From Brevibacterium pigmentatum (GTDB lineage Bacteria > Actinomycetota > Actinomycetes > Actinomycetales > Brevibacteriaceae), in NCBI RefSeq assembly GCF_011617465.1, contig NZ_CP050153.1:1364001-1428000 (forward strand): a DNA stretch of 64,000 bases, read 5' to 3'. Within the stretch, counting starts at the first letter, position 1. Every line of letters begins with the position of its first letter. Below, in pieces: positions 43,549 to 51,722 of this stretch. The notes beneath the pieces are model-generated. The model had not been told where the DNA came from, ran no database searches, and saw only the letters and a list, made by a program, of their open reading frames with translations. The position numbers and the translations under genes were made by a program.

Positions 43549-44697
43549 ATGTTCGACCTCTACCAGCCCAGCGAAGAGCACGAAGAGATCCGCGCAGCGG
43601 TTCGCAACGTCGTCGAGAAGAAGATCGCGCCGTTCGCCGCCGAGGTCGACGCGGACTCCCGGTACCCGCAGGAAGCGCATGACGCCCTCGTCGAGACGGA
43701 CTTCTTCGCCGCGCACATCCCCGAAGAGTACGGGGGCATGGGCGCCGATGCGCTGGCTGTGGCGATCATCATCGAAGAGGTCGCACGCGGCTGCGCCTCG
43801 TCGTCGCTCATTCCGGCCGTGAACAAGCTCGGCAGCATGCCGGTCCAGCTCGGGGGCAGCGAAGAGATCAAGAAGAAGTACTTCCCGTCCGTGGCCGCCG
43901 GTGAAGCGGGATTCTCCTACGGCCTGTCCGAGCGCGAAGCCGGTTCCGACACCGCATCGATGAAGACCCGTGCCGAACGCGACGGCGACGACTGGATCCT
44001 CAACGGAGTCAAGACCTGGATCACCAACGCCGGAGAGTCCGAGTACTACACGGTGATGGCCGTGACCGACCCCGACGGAGCACGCGGCCGCAACATCTCC
44101 GCCTTCGTCGTCGAGAAGTCCGACGAGGGCTTCACCTTCGGTGAGAAGGAGCGCAAGCTCGGTATCAAGGGCTCGCCCACCCGAGAGCTCCTCTTCGACA
44201 ACGTCCGCCTGCCCGGCGACCGCATCGTCGGCGAGCCCGGGGAGGGTCTGAAGATCGCCCTGCGCACCCTCGACCACACCCGAGTCACGATCGCCGCGCA
44301 GGCCGTCGGTATCGCTCAGGGCGCGCTCGACTACGCCCTGGCCTACGTCAAGGATCGTCAGCAGTTCGGAAAGTCGATCGCCGATAACCAGGCGATCCAG
44401 TTCATGCTCGCCGATATGGGCATGAAGCTCGAGGCCGCACGTCAGCTCACCTACACCGCCGCCGCCAAGAGCGAGCGCGGCGACGATGACCTCACCTACT
44501 TCGGTGCCGCCGCGAAGGCCTTCGCCTCCGACGCCGCGATGGAGATCACCACGGACGCCGTGCAGCTGCTCGGCGGAGCCGGCTACGTCGTCGACCACCC
44601 GGTCGAGCGGATGATGCGCGATGCGAAGATCACGCAGATCTACGAAGGCACCAACCAGATCCAGCGCATGGTGATGGGACGCAAGCTCATCGCCTGA
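43549..44697 (+). CDS. Acyl-CoA dehydrogenase
   Basis: 382 residues, FAD enzyme of fatty acid or branched-chain acyl-CoA oxidation. FDLYQPSEEHEEIRAAVRNVVEKKIAPFAAEVD, FSYGLSEREAGSDTASMKTRAERDGDDWILNGVKTWITNAGESE, DRQQFGKSIADNQAIQFMLADMGMKLEAARQLTYTAA, VQLLGGAGYVVDHPVERMMRDAKITQIYEGTNQIQRMVMGR. The catalytic base is Glu366 in IYEGT, as in short/medium-chain and butyryl-CoA dehydrogenases. The start is ATG 43549 (or 43546), four bases after AGGAG. A strong hairpin terminator follows. Conserved purE-acyl-CoA dehydrogenase adjacency is common in actinobacteria. Confidence 0.94.
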   Translation: MFDLYQPSEEHEEIRAAVRNVVEKKIAPFAAEVDADSRYPQEAHDALVETDFFAAHIPEEYGGMGADALAVAIIIEEVARGCASSSLIPAVNKLGSMPVQLGGSEEIKKKYFPSVAAGEAGFSYGLSEREAGSDTASMKTRAERDGDDWILNGVKTWITNAGESEYYTVMAVTDPDGARGRNISAFVVEKSDEGFTFGEKERKLGIKGSPTRELLFDNVRLPGDRIVGEPGEGLKIALRTLDHTRVTIAAQAVGIAQGALDYALAYVKDRQQFGKSIADNQAIQFMLADMGMKLEAARQLTYTAAAKSERGDDDLTYFGAAAKAFASDAAMEITTDAVQLLGGAGYVVDHPVERMMRDAKITQIYEGTNQIQRMVMGRKLIA

Positions 44698-44770
44698 GTC
44701 GGGTTCGAAGCCTGTGCCCAGGGCCGCGCACGGCGTCGGCCGGAGGTGCATCGCACCGGGCTGTGTCGAA

Positions 44771-44811
44771 CGGGTGCTGCGGATTCCCCGGAAGGGAGTC
44801 CGCAGCACCCG
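44771..44811 (+). terminator. Rho-independent-like terminator after acyl-CoA dehydrogenase
   Basis: CGGGTGCTGCGGA, 15-base loop, TCCGCAGCACCCG followed by TTCTT: a perfect 13-bp stem 73 bases past the stop. Confidence 0.8.
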
Positions 44812-45044
44812 TTCTTCGGTCTGTGAACAATCGCACACGCGACGAATGCGACATGCGCGGCGCGGATGTGCCGGAATCGACGGTTCTCACGCGACACAAT
44901 AGGTGAACACAGTGGACTCTGAAGTGCCTTTGGCACAGTAGTCTGCTGTGGGCACCCGAAGGGCGAAGCGACCTGTGCGTGGCCACCCGCGGATGTCGAC
45001 GTCGGAATCAGTCCGTGAGCAGAGCCCGAAGCGAAGGGAAGTCA
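44812..45044 (+). promoter_or_regulatory. Promoter/leader region of the LCP gene
   Basis: 233 bases with no convincing gene. Contains an AT-richer stretch around 44894 (ACACAATAGGTGAACACAG) that could hold the promoter. A short frame from ATG 44979 is open into the LCP gene, but the ribosome site AAGGGAAG points to GTG 45045. Confidence 0.3.
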
Positions 45045-46565
45045 GTGGCCGAAACGAGATATGTGGACCCGATCCGCCACCCGTCGTATGCTTCGCAGCC
45101 GACGCGTGATGTGCGGGCGTGGCTCCTGCTGCTCGTCACGGCCATCGTGCCCGGGGGAGTGCAGCTCCTCTTCGGTCATCGCCGCTGGGCGAAGATCTCA
45201 CTGTCGATCACCGCCATCAGCTGGATCCTGGCCCTGATCGCCGGAGTGATCGTCCTCATCAGCCGGACGTTCCTCTTCACCATCGGCACGAACCCGTTCA
45301 TTCTCACCTTCCTGACCATCTGGGTGCCCGTCATCGCCGTCAACTGGACGGTGTGCCTGTTCGACACCCTGCGCCGCATCCGGCTCGTCACGATCTCGCG
45401 GAGAGCCCGCAAGCGCTTCATAGCGGCCTTCTGCGCCCTCGTGCTCATCGTCGTGGGACCACTGGCCTACGGGACGACGCTCCTCAACTCCCAACGGGGA
45501 CTGATGAGCGACCTGTTCGCCTCGGGCAAGGCGCTCAAGCCCGTCGACGGCCGCTACAACATCCTGCTGCTGGGTTCGGACGCCGGAAAGGGTCGGACGG
45601 GAATCCGCCCTGACTCCCTGTCGCTGGTCTCGATCGATGCGAAGACCGGCAAGTCCGTCATCATCGGCCTGCCCCGCAATATGGAGAACGTACCGTTCCC
45701 CGACGACTCTCCGCTGCACAAGCACTACCCGCAGGGATACAACTGCGGGGACGAGTGTCTGCTCAACGCCGTCTTCCAGCAGGGCGAGCGGCACAAGGAC
45801 GAGTTCGAGGACCCGAAGAAGGCCGGAGAGCAGGCGACGATGGACGCCGTCTCGGGTGCCACCGGTCTCGAGGTTCAGTACTACGCGATGATCAACCTCA
45901 AAGGGTTCGAGAACCTCATCGACTCCCTCGGCGGAATCACTCTGGTCTCCGGCAAGCGGGTGCCGATCTCGTCGAAGGTCGATCCGAACACGGGCCAGCA
46001 CGGGCCGGTGAAGGGGTGGATCGAACCGGGCAAGCAGAAGCTCGACGGCTTCCATGCGCTATGGTTCGCGCGGTCCCGCGAGTTCTCCAGCGACTACGAG
46101 CGGATGGTCCGCCAGCGCTGCGTGCAGACCGCGATGGTCAAACAGCTCGACCCGGCCACCGTTCTCACCCGCTACCAGTCGATCGCGAAAGCCACCCCGG
46201 GCGCTGTGTCGACGGATATCCCGTCATCTCAGGTGGACTCGTTCGTCGACCTCGCGCTCAAGGTGAAGTCACAGAAGATCGAATCCGTCGACCTCACCCC
46301 ACCTCGCATCACACCGTCGCAGCCCGACTTCGATGTGGCACATCAGCTGGTTGCCGATAAGATCGAGGAGTCGTCGAAGTCCTCGGAAGAGGACGAAAAC
46401 GCGTTCTCGGTTCCCGAAAGCGACCTGTCAGCCGGCGCCGGAGTCGATGCGGGACTCGATCCGAACCCCGGTTCAGGGCCGCAGCTGCTGGCACAGGGTG
46501 CCGGCGACACCTCTGCTGACAATGGCGAAGAAGCCGACGCAAAGGCGATCTGCTACGTGCCGTAA
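45045..46565 (+). CDS. LytR-CpsA-Psr (LCP) family cell-wall glycopolymer ligase
   Basis: 506 residues. An unusually membrane-rich N-terminus (about four helices: WLLLLVTAIVPGGVQLLFG, LSITAISWILALIAGVIVLI, ILTFLTIWVPVIAVNWTVCLF, FIAAFCALVLIVVGPLAYG) precedes the LCP domain: YNILLLGSDAGKGRTGIRPDSLSLVSIDAKTGKSVIIGLPRNMENVPFP, INLKGFENLIDSLGGI, ALWFARSREFSSDYERMVRQRCVQTAMVKQL. The Asp and Arg residues for pyrophosphate-lipid binding are present. LCP enzymes attach wall polymers to peptidoglycan at the outer face of the membrane. The next gene is a large peptidoglycan hydrolase. Confidence 0.92.
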   Translation: MAETRYVDPIRHPSYASQPTRDVRAWLLLLVTAIVPGGVQLLFGHRRWAKISLSITAISWILALIAGVIVLISRTFLFTIGTNPFILTFLTIWVPVIAVNWTVCLFDTLRRIRLVTISRRARKRFIAAFCALVLIVVGPLAYGTTLLNSQRGLMSDLFASGKALKPVDGRYNILLLGSDAGKGRTGIRPDSLSLVSIDAKTGKSVIIGLPRNMENVPFPDDSPLHKHYPQGYNCGDECLLNAVFQQGERHKDEFEDPKKAGEQATMDAVSGATGLEVQYYAMINLKGFENLIDSLGGITLVSGKRVPISSKVDPNTGQHGPVKGWIEPGKQKLDGFHALWFARSREFSSDYERMVRQRCVQTAMVKQLDPATVLTRYQSIAKATPGAVSTDIPSSQVDSFVDLALKVKSQKIESVDLTPPRITPSQPDFDVAHQLVADKIEESSKSSEEDENAFSVPESDLSAGAGVDAGLDPNPGSGPQLLAQGAGDTSADNGEEADAKAICYVP

Positions 46566-46830
46566 GGCGCCGTCATGGGACCGATCGTGATCGGGTCGAT
46601 GACCGAATCGGTCGATCCCAAGACGATTCCTGGAAAATCTTTTGCTCGGTGTGTCCCCTGCCAATACTGGGAACCACACTCGTGTAATTAGAATATTCTG
46701 CTCTGTGGCTAGTCTGACACGCCGAAAATGTGTAACAATTTTGAGATGTTGGGGTTGCCCACCGTTCTGCCAACGGTGCAGGGGACCTCGAGGCCTGAAC
46801 TTCCCTGTCTTCCTCGAAAAGGCTGTAACG
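46566..46830 (+). promoter_or_regulatory. Leader of the peptidoglycan hydrolase gene, with a small hairpin
   Basis: 265 bases without a gene. AT-rich promoter-like sequence around 46675-46740 (GTAATTAGAATATTCTG, AATGTGTAACAATTTTGAG). CACCGTT-CTGCC-AACGGTG at 46760-46778 forms a perfect 7-bp hairpin in the probable 5' leader. The leader is long enough for RNA-level control, but I could not match it to a known riboswitch. Confidence 0.4.
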
Positions 46831-49623
46831 ATGAAATATGTATTGCCCACTGTTGCGGGCTGCGCTTCCGTAGCGCTGGTCGGCACCTTATTGGTCTCGG
46901 CCCCGACGGCTTCAGCAGCCGCGACGTCGCCCGATGTATCCAAAGAGGCGCTGAACGTCAGCAAAGAGGGACTCAAGGTCCCCGGTGCCCGCGATTCCAG
47001 TGATTCCAACGCCACTGCCGCCAACCAGAGCGCCACGAGCAATCTGCCGAATATCTTCAAGTCGCAGACGGCCCTGGCCTCGACCAAGGTGCCCGATATC
47101 GTCAACGCCTCCGCGTCGGCGACGACGGGTTCGGTCAACAACGTCTCCGCCGGACTGACCTCCGGTGCCGACGAGTCCGCACCGTCCGCGGGGTCGGCTC
47201 CATCCGAGCAGGCTCCCGCCGAAGGCGCAGAGAACGAGGCCCCGAAGTCGGAGGACGAGAAGTCCGACGATGCCGGGGACGAGGGTGCGAAGGATTCGTC
47301 CGAGGAGTCGAAGACTCAGGACGGAGACGACATCTCCGGTTCGGTCCGTCAGAAGACCGAAGACGGAGTGAATATCGCTCTCATCTCCGATGTCCTCGAC
47401 GTTCCGGACGACAACCCGAGTCTCATCGGCTTCACGTTCTCCGAATCGAAGTCCAATATCCGCATCCAGGTCCGCACCAAGCAGGGATCGGAATGGGGCA
47501 ATTGGAACTCCCTGGACGAAGAGGAGCAGGAAGAGGCCCAGAACAAGGGTTCGGAGCCGATGACGGTGTCGAACGCCTCCGCTGTTCAGATGCGCATCCT
47601 CGGTGATTCCGCACCGAGCGAGGCCGAACTCGTGCTCGTCGATTCGAAGCAGGGCCCCGGAGACGCTCAGGCCGTCGCCGAGAACGATCCTGTCGAGCTT
47701 CCCGGCCAGGCCGGCGGCGACTCCGCCGGTGCCGAATCCGCACCGGCGCAGCCGACCGAAGACTCCACCGACGCCGAGGCGGCAGCTGCTGAGAATGTCG
47801 ATGCCGCAGCCGGTGCGACGGTGACCAACCAGAACTACGTGCCCGGATCGTCGACGGTGGACACCGTGGCGAAGAAGGTGTCGAAGCCGAAGATCGGCTC
47901 GCGCAGCTCGTGGGGTGCCAAGGCGTACAACGGCAGCCCCGACTACGCCAGCGGCATCAAGCAGGCCGTCGTCCACCACACCTCCGGCTCGAACAGCTAC
48001 TCGGCTGCCGACGTTCCGGGAATCATCCGCGGTATCCAGGCCTACCACCAGCAGGGCCGCGGCTGGGACGACATCGGGTACAACGTCGTCGCAGACAAGT
48101 ACGGACGTCTCTGGCACGCCCGCGGCGGTGACATCGAGAAGGCCGTCATCGGCGCCCACGTCGCCGGACACAACACCGGAACCTTCGGCATCTCCGTGCT
48201 GGGCACCTACAACAGCTCGGCCCCGCCGAAGAAGACCCGCGATGCCGTCGCCTCGGCGATCGCCTGGAAGTTCTCGCTCAACGGGATCTCCAAGGCTTCC
48301 TCGTCGAACATGGTCGGACACCGCGACCTCGGACAGACCGACTGCCCGGGTGACGCCTTCTACGCCAAGATGGGCGAGATGCGCTCGACGGTCAACTCGA
48401 TCCTGAAGACCGGCGAACAGCCCAGCGACGGCAAGGACGACAAGAAGGACGACGACAAGAAGACCGAGAAGCCGAAGCCGAAGACCTCGATCGAGAAGTA
48501 TGCCGAGAAGCACAAGCTCGGCAAGGCTCTCGGCAAGGAATACAGCGTCAAGGGCATCTCGGGCGCCAAGGCTCAGAAGTTCGAGAAGGGCACCGTCTAC
48601 TGGTCCAAGAAGACCGGTGCCTACCACCTGTCCGGAGCGATCGCTTCGGCGTACAAGGGCGATGCAGTCACCGACTTGGGGCTGCCCACCTCTGCGGAGA
48701 AGGGCGGCCTCAAGGGCGGGGGCGCCGCGCAGCGCTTCGAGAAGGGCTCGTTCTACTGGTCGAAGGACACCGGCGCTCACTACACCTCCGGCACCATCAT
48801 GAAGTATTGGGGTGACAAGGGGACCGTCAAGGGTCACCTCGGTTACCCCAAGTCGGACGTGGTCTACAAGAAGGGCCGCGGTGAGCAGCTCTTCCAGGGA
48901 GCACGTCTGGTCTGGGCCGAGGGTTACGGAACCACCGAGTTCTCTCCCAAGGGATCCATTGCCGGCGGAGTCACCGACGACAATGCTCCGGGCGGCACGA
49001 CACCGCCCGGAGACGATTCCTCCGATGACAAGTCGCCTGCAGACTCCGGGGAAGGTTCTGCAGACGACAAGGACTCGAAGGACGACAAGTCCAAGGACGA
49101 CAAGAAGGACGACTCCAAAAAGGACGATAAGTCCGAGGACGACTCCAAAAAGGACGATAAGTCCGAGGACGACAAGAAGGACGACTCCAAAAAGGACGAT
49201 AAGTCCGAGGACGACTCCAAGAAGGACGACAAGAAGAAGGACAAGCCGAGCAAGGCCGAGAAGATCGCGGCCCAGCGTGCGTCCATCATCAAGGATGCGA
49301 AGGCCAACCTCGGCGTCAAGTACGTCTGGGGCGGCACCTCGCCGAAGTCCGGCTGGGACTGCTCGGGATACACCCAGTACGTCTACGGCAAGAACGGCAT
49401 CAAACTGCCGCGCACAACCAGCCAGCAGCGGTATGCCGGCAAGGAGATCTCGCTGAAGGACGCCAAGCCCGGCGACCTGATCTGGATCCCGGGGCACATC
49501 GGAATCATCTCCGAGACCAAGGGCCAGATGTACGACGCCGGCTCGTCGCGGTCGAACACCACGAAGCGCAGCTACAGCTGGATGCTCGATCGTGGAGCCA
49601 AGGTCATCCGCGTCGTCGGCTGA
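46831..49623 (+). CDS. Secreted bifunctional peptidoglycan hydrolase: amidase/PGRP, LGFP repeats, NlpC/P60
   Basis: 930 residues. Signal peptide MKYVLPTVAGCASVALVGTLLVSAPTASA with an AxA cleavage site. A long Ser/Asp/Glu-rich region (residues 30-350) includes a beta-rich segment (DNPSLIGFTFSESKSNIRIQVRTKQGSEWGNWNSLDEE). An Amidase_2/PGRP domain at about 352-540 has zinc ligands in VVHHTSG and HRDLGQTDCPGD. LGFP-type repeats (about 565-715) read AQKFEKGTVYWSKKTGAYHLSGAI, AQRFEKGSFYWSKDTGAHYTSGTI, LGYPKSDV. A KDD/KSED-rich linker (about 740-808) leads to NlpC/P60 at about 815-930 with Cys in WDCSGYTQYVYG and His in PGHIGI. It would cut both the amide link to muramic acid and stem-peptide bonds. 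Confidence 0.93.
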   Translation: MKYVLPTVAGCASVALVGTLLVSAPTASAAATSPDVSKEALNVSKEGLKVPGARDSSDSNATAANQSATSNLPNIFKSQTALASTKVPDIVNASASATTGSVNNVSAGLTSGADESAPSAGSAPSEQAPAEGAENEAPKSEDEKSDDAGDEGAKDSSEESKTQDGDDISGSVRQKTEDGVNIALISDVLDVPDDNPSLIGFTFSESKSNIRIQVRTKQGSEWGNWNSLDEEEQEEAQNKGSEPMTVSNASAVQMRILGDSAPSEAELVLVDSKQGPGDAQAVAENDPVELPGQAGGDSAGAESAPAQPTEDSTDAEAAAAENVDAAAGATVTNQNYVPGSSTVDTVAKKVSKPKIGSRSSWGAKAYNGSPDYASGIKQAVVHHTSGSNSYSAADVPGIIRGIQAYHQQGRGWDDIGYNVVADKYGRLWHARGGDIEKAVIGAHVAGHNTGTFGISVLGTYNSSAPPKKTRDAVASAIAWKFSLNGISKASSSNMVGHRDLGQTDCPGDAFYAKMGEMRSTVNSILKTGEQPSDGKDDKKDDDKKTEKPKPKTSIEKYAEKHKLGKALGKEYSVKGISGAKAQKFEKGTVYWSKKTGAYHLSGAIASAYKGDAVTDLGLPTSAEKGGLKGGGAAQRFEKGSFYWSKDTGAHYTSGTIMKYWGDKGTVKGHLGYPKSDVVYKKGRGEQLFQGARLVWAEGYGTTEFSPKGSIAGGVTDDNAPGGTTPPGDDSSDDKSPADSGEGSADDKDSKDDKSKDDKKDDSKKDDKSEDDSKKDDKSEDDKKDDSKKDDKSEDDSKKDDKKKDKPSKAEKIAAQRASIIKDAKANLGVKYVWGGTSPKSGWDCSGYTQYVYGKNGIKLPRTTSQQRYAGKEISLKDAKPGDLIWIPGHIGIISETKGQMYDAGSSRSNTTKRSYSWMLDRGAKVIRVVG
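49111..49212 (+). repeat. 30-bp in-frame minisatellite inside the hydrolase linker
   Basis: Three identical 30-bp units (49111-49140, 49141-49170, 49183-49212), each starting GACTCCAAAAAGGACGATAA and encoding DSKKDDKSED. Degenerate units flank them. Identical DNA, not only identical protein, implies recent expansion; being a multiple of three it changes linker length without frameshift. Confidence 0.85.
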
Positions 49624-49662
49624 TATCCGGCATTGAAGACAGGGCGTTCAGCGTCCGAGAGT

Positions 49663-49708
49663 CAGTGCCCCGAGGGCGATCCCACTGTGGATCTCCCTCG
49701 GGGCACTG
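49663..49708. terminator. Strong hairpin after the peptidoglycan hydrolase gene
   Basis: CAGTGCCCCGAGGG, 18-base loop, CCCTCGGGGCACTG: a perfect 14-bp stem 39 bases past the stop, followed by TCTGGTTCTCCC. The rest of the gap up to manA (49709-49912) holds no recognisable feature besides a ribosome site. Confidence 0.82.
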
Positions 49709-49912
49709 TCTGGTTCTCCCCACGATTATGCGGGAGGCCCTGACCGGGGAGAAAACATCAGCCCAGGTGACAAGCGGTGAATAGATTGTGACTTCGGCTG
49801 AACAGTCAGTGAAGTGCCTGCTTCGCGCATTGTGGTGGGATTAGGCTGGACGGAGCACACCCGGTATTCACCGGATGTGAATCCGACTCGATCCTGTCAA
49901 AGGGGGCCCGCA

Positions 49913-51232
49913 GTGCATCGTCTGCACAACACGGTCAAAAACTTCGAATGGGGCAGCACTGAGGCGATTCCCGCGATCCTCGGCACTGTTCCGGACGGCA
50001 CCCCCTGCGCGGAACTCTGGCTCGGAGCCCACCCGGTCAGTCCCTCTCGACTCGACGTCGGCCACACGCGGACCCAGGCTCCGCTAGATAGGCAGAACCG
50101 CCTCGGCGGGCAGGCGACGGCGGGCAGCGTGGCGACCGAAGCCGAGCCACGGCTCGGACCCAACCTCATCGAATATCTGGCGGGAGACCCGGAGGGTCTG
50201 CTCGGGCATGATTCGCTCGAATCCTTCGGTGCACGACTGCCGTTCCTGCTCAAGGTGCTCTCGGCCAGCAAGGCCCTGTCGATCCAGGTGCACCCGAACA
50301 GCGAACAGGCCCGGGCAGGATTCGCCGCCGAGGAGGAGGCCGGACCGGCGCTGGACGCTCCCAATCGGAACTTCAAGGACGCCTCGGCGAAACCGGAACT
50401 CATCTACGCGCTCACCGACTTCCACGCGCTCACGGGATTCCGGCCGCGTAAGGCCGTGCGGGCGACGTTCGAACGGATGCTCTCCCAGCCGCTGACCCCG
50501 CCGTCCCTGGACGTTCTCGGAGCGATCATCGGCGCGCTGAAGTCCTTCAGCGAGTCGAAAGCGCTGTCTCGCGCCGTCGAGATCATCCTCAGCGATCCGC
50601 GGACTTCGGGGCTCGTCGACGAGGTGGCCGCCCACGGAATGGGCGAGCTGCCCGCTGGGCACATCAGCCGTTCCGGCAGCGCGGTCGACCCGGCGCAGAC
50701 GTTCTGCGAACTCGTCACCGACTACCCCCACGATCCGGGTGCGCTGGTGGGACTCATGCTCAACCGGGTCCACCTGCAGCCGGGTGAGGCGCTGACCATG
50801 GAAGCCGGTGTGCTGCATGCCTACCTCTTCGGCACGGGCATCGAGATCATGGCCTCGAGCGATAACGTCGTGCGCGGGGGACTGACCTCGAAGCACGTCG
50901 ACATCGAACAGCTGGCGACGATCACGGAATTCCGTTCCGGCGCACCGCGGATGGTCGAACCCGACCACTCGGGAATGCTGCTCGGGCCCACCGACGATTT
51001 CGCTCTGCAGGCGCTGCGCTGCCCGCGGATGACCACGGTGGAGCGTCGGGGCGCGGCAATCGCGCTGTGCACCGCGGGCACTGTCACACTCAGCTCGCTC
51101 GGTTCGACCCTCACGCTCGAACGTGGGCAGAGCGCGTTCATCGCGGCCAACGAACCGACGGTCACGGCCGATGGTCACGGCGACCTGTTCGTGGGGACCA
51201 CTGGTCTGAACTCCGGAGCAGCCGGCCGCTGA
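49913..51232 (+). CDS. manA: Mannose-6-phosphate isomerase, class I
   Basis: 439 residues. Interconverts fructose-6-phosphate and mannose-6-phosphate, feeding mannosylation. Zinc-site text: LPFLLKVLSASKALSIQVHPNSEQA (Gln and His), KPELIYALTDFHALTGFRP (Glu), LQPGEALTMEAGVLHAYLFGTGIEIMASSDNVVRGGLTSKHVDI (His and conserved Arg). GTG 49913 follows AAAGGGGG and gives the usual N-terminus MHRLHNTVKNFEWGS. With phosphomannomutase at 61231 it supplies mannose-1-phosphate for glycolipids or wall glycans. Its stop codon lies at the start of a 31-bp repeat array. Confidence 0.94.
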   Translation: MHRLHNTVKNFEWGSTEAIPAILGTVPDGTPCAELWLGAHPVSPSRLDVGHTRTQAPLDRQNRLGGQATAGSVATEAEPRLGPNLIEYLAGDPEGLLGHDSLESFGARLPFLLKVLSASKALSIQVHPNSEQARAGFAAEEEAGPALDAPNRNFKDASAKPELIYALTDFHALTGFRPRKAVRATFERMLSQPLTPPSLDVLGAIIGALKSFSESKALSRAVEIILSDPRTSGLVDEVAAHGMGELPAGHISRSGSAVDPAQTFCELVTDYPHDPGALVGLMLNRVHLQPGEALTMEAGVLHAYLFGTGIEIMASSDNVVRGGLTSKHVDIEQLATITEFRSGAPRMVEPDHSGMLLGPTDDFALQALRCPRMTTVERRGAAIALCTAGTVTLSSLGSTLTLERGQSAFIAANEPTVTADGHGDLFVGTTGLNSGAAGR

Positions 51233-51322
51233 GCCCGCGCTTTCCGCCGTCACCGGCTGTTGAGGACGCACTCTCTGCAATTACCAGTAGCTGAGCTCGC
51301 ACTTTCGATTGTCACCCGCCGC
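51230..51322. repeat. Three diverged tandem copies of a 31-bp repeat
   Basis: Units start at 51230, 51261 and 51292, each with TGAG followed by CGC.CT.TC, then TCACC or TTACC at the same offset. Copies 1 and 3 agree at 22 of 31 positions, 2 and 3 at 19 of 31. A fourth, more degenerate unit may begin at 51323. The first unit begins exactly at the manA stop codon. Confidence 0.6.
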
Positions 51323-51389
51323 CGAGCTCGACTGCCTGCTCCCCACCCCTGTCACCCCTGCGAACCGGAGTGCAGGACCCTGAACAGAG

Positions 51390-51449
51390 ATTGTTGGGTC
51401 GATCCACGGTGATTTCCTCGCCGAAACCACCGTGGATCGACCCAACAAT
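51390..51449. terminator. 22-bp-stem hairpin followed by T-rich tract
   Basis: Arms 51390-51411 (ATTGTTGGGTCGATCC...) and 51428-51449, perfectly complementary, with TTTC/GAAA pairing further inside the loop. It is followed by TTTTGGTTTTC. It is likely the manA terminator although it lies about 160 bases downstream of the stop; its length suggests a repeat-type element. Confidence 0.78.
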
Positions 51450-51479
51450 TTTGGTTTTCAACGAAGTTGAGCAGCGTCC

Positions 51480-51581
51480 GACGTTGTCAGAGGGTCGGCA
51501 CGGCCTGTCGGCCAGCGCTGTCTGATAGCTGGCGCTGCCTGCCGGCCACCGACGTCTGATAGACGACGCTGCCTGATCGCC
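51480..51581. repeat. Three diverged tandem copies of a 34-bp repeat
   Basis: Units start at 51480, 51514 and 51548; each has a G-rich start, a GTC..GA block, CTGCCTG or GGCCTG, and ends in GCC. Copies 2 and 3 share 25 of 34 bases (GTCTGATAG and CGCTGCCTG are identical), copies 1 and 2 share 23 of 34. Unrelated to the 31-bp array 160 bases to the left. Confidence 0.62.
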
Positions 51582-51614
51582 GGCAGGTGTGAGGTCAGAA
51601 CGCCCACACATGAA

Positions 51615-51673
51615 AGAAGTGGTCACGATGGGATACTGACAGCGAAAGTCTGTATCCCATCGTGACCACTTCT
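51615..51673. terminator. 22-bp-stem hairpin downstream of scoB
   Basis: Arms 51615-51636 (AGAAGTGGTCACGATGGG...) and 51652-51673, perfect, 15-base loop with an inner GAC/GTC. On the minus strand it is followed by TTCTTTCATG, so it probably terminates the sco operon, whose last stop is at 51723. Confidence 0.75.
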
Positions 51674-51722
51674 CACCTAAGGACCGTGGTCGGTCACCTG
51701 TGAATCAGGCTCCGCCGGTGGT

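Noticed and set aside
46680..46830. Possible cyclic-di-AMP (ydaO-type) riboswitch before the wall-hydrolase gene
   Set aside because: Actinobacterial wall hydrolases often carry one, and CGCCGAA, GTAAC and GGGGACC occur here, but the ordered GGGGGACCCA...GGGGUGAAUC...CCGAA.CCGUCAGCUAACC core is absent.
46912..49497. 861-codon leftward open frame antisense to the peptidoglycan hydrolase
   Set aside because: Leu/Val/Gly-rich complement of the KDD linker and domains; no ribosome site and no recognisable domain.
51230..51581. CRISPR array
   Set aside because: Units are contiguous and diverged without unique spacers, and no cas gene is seen.
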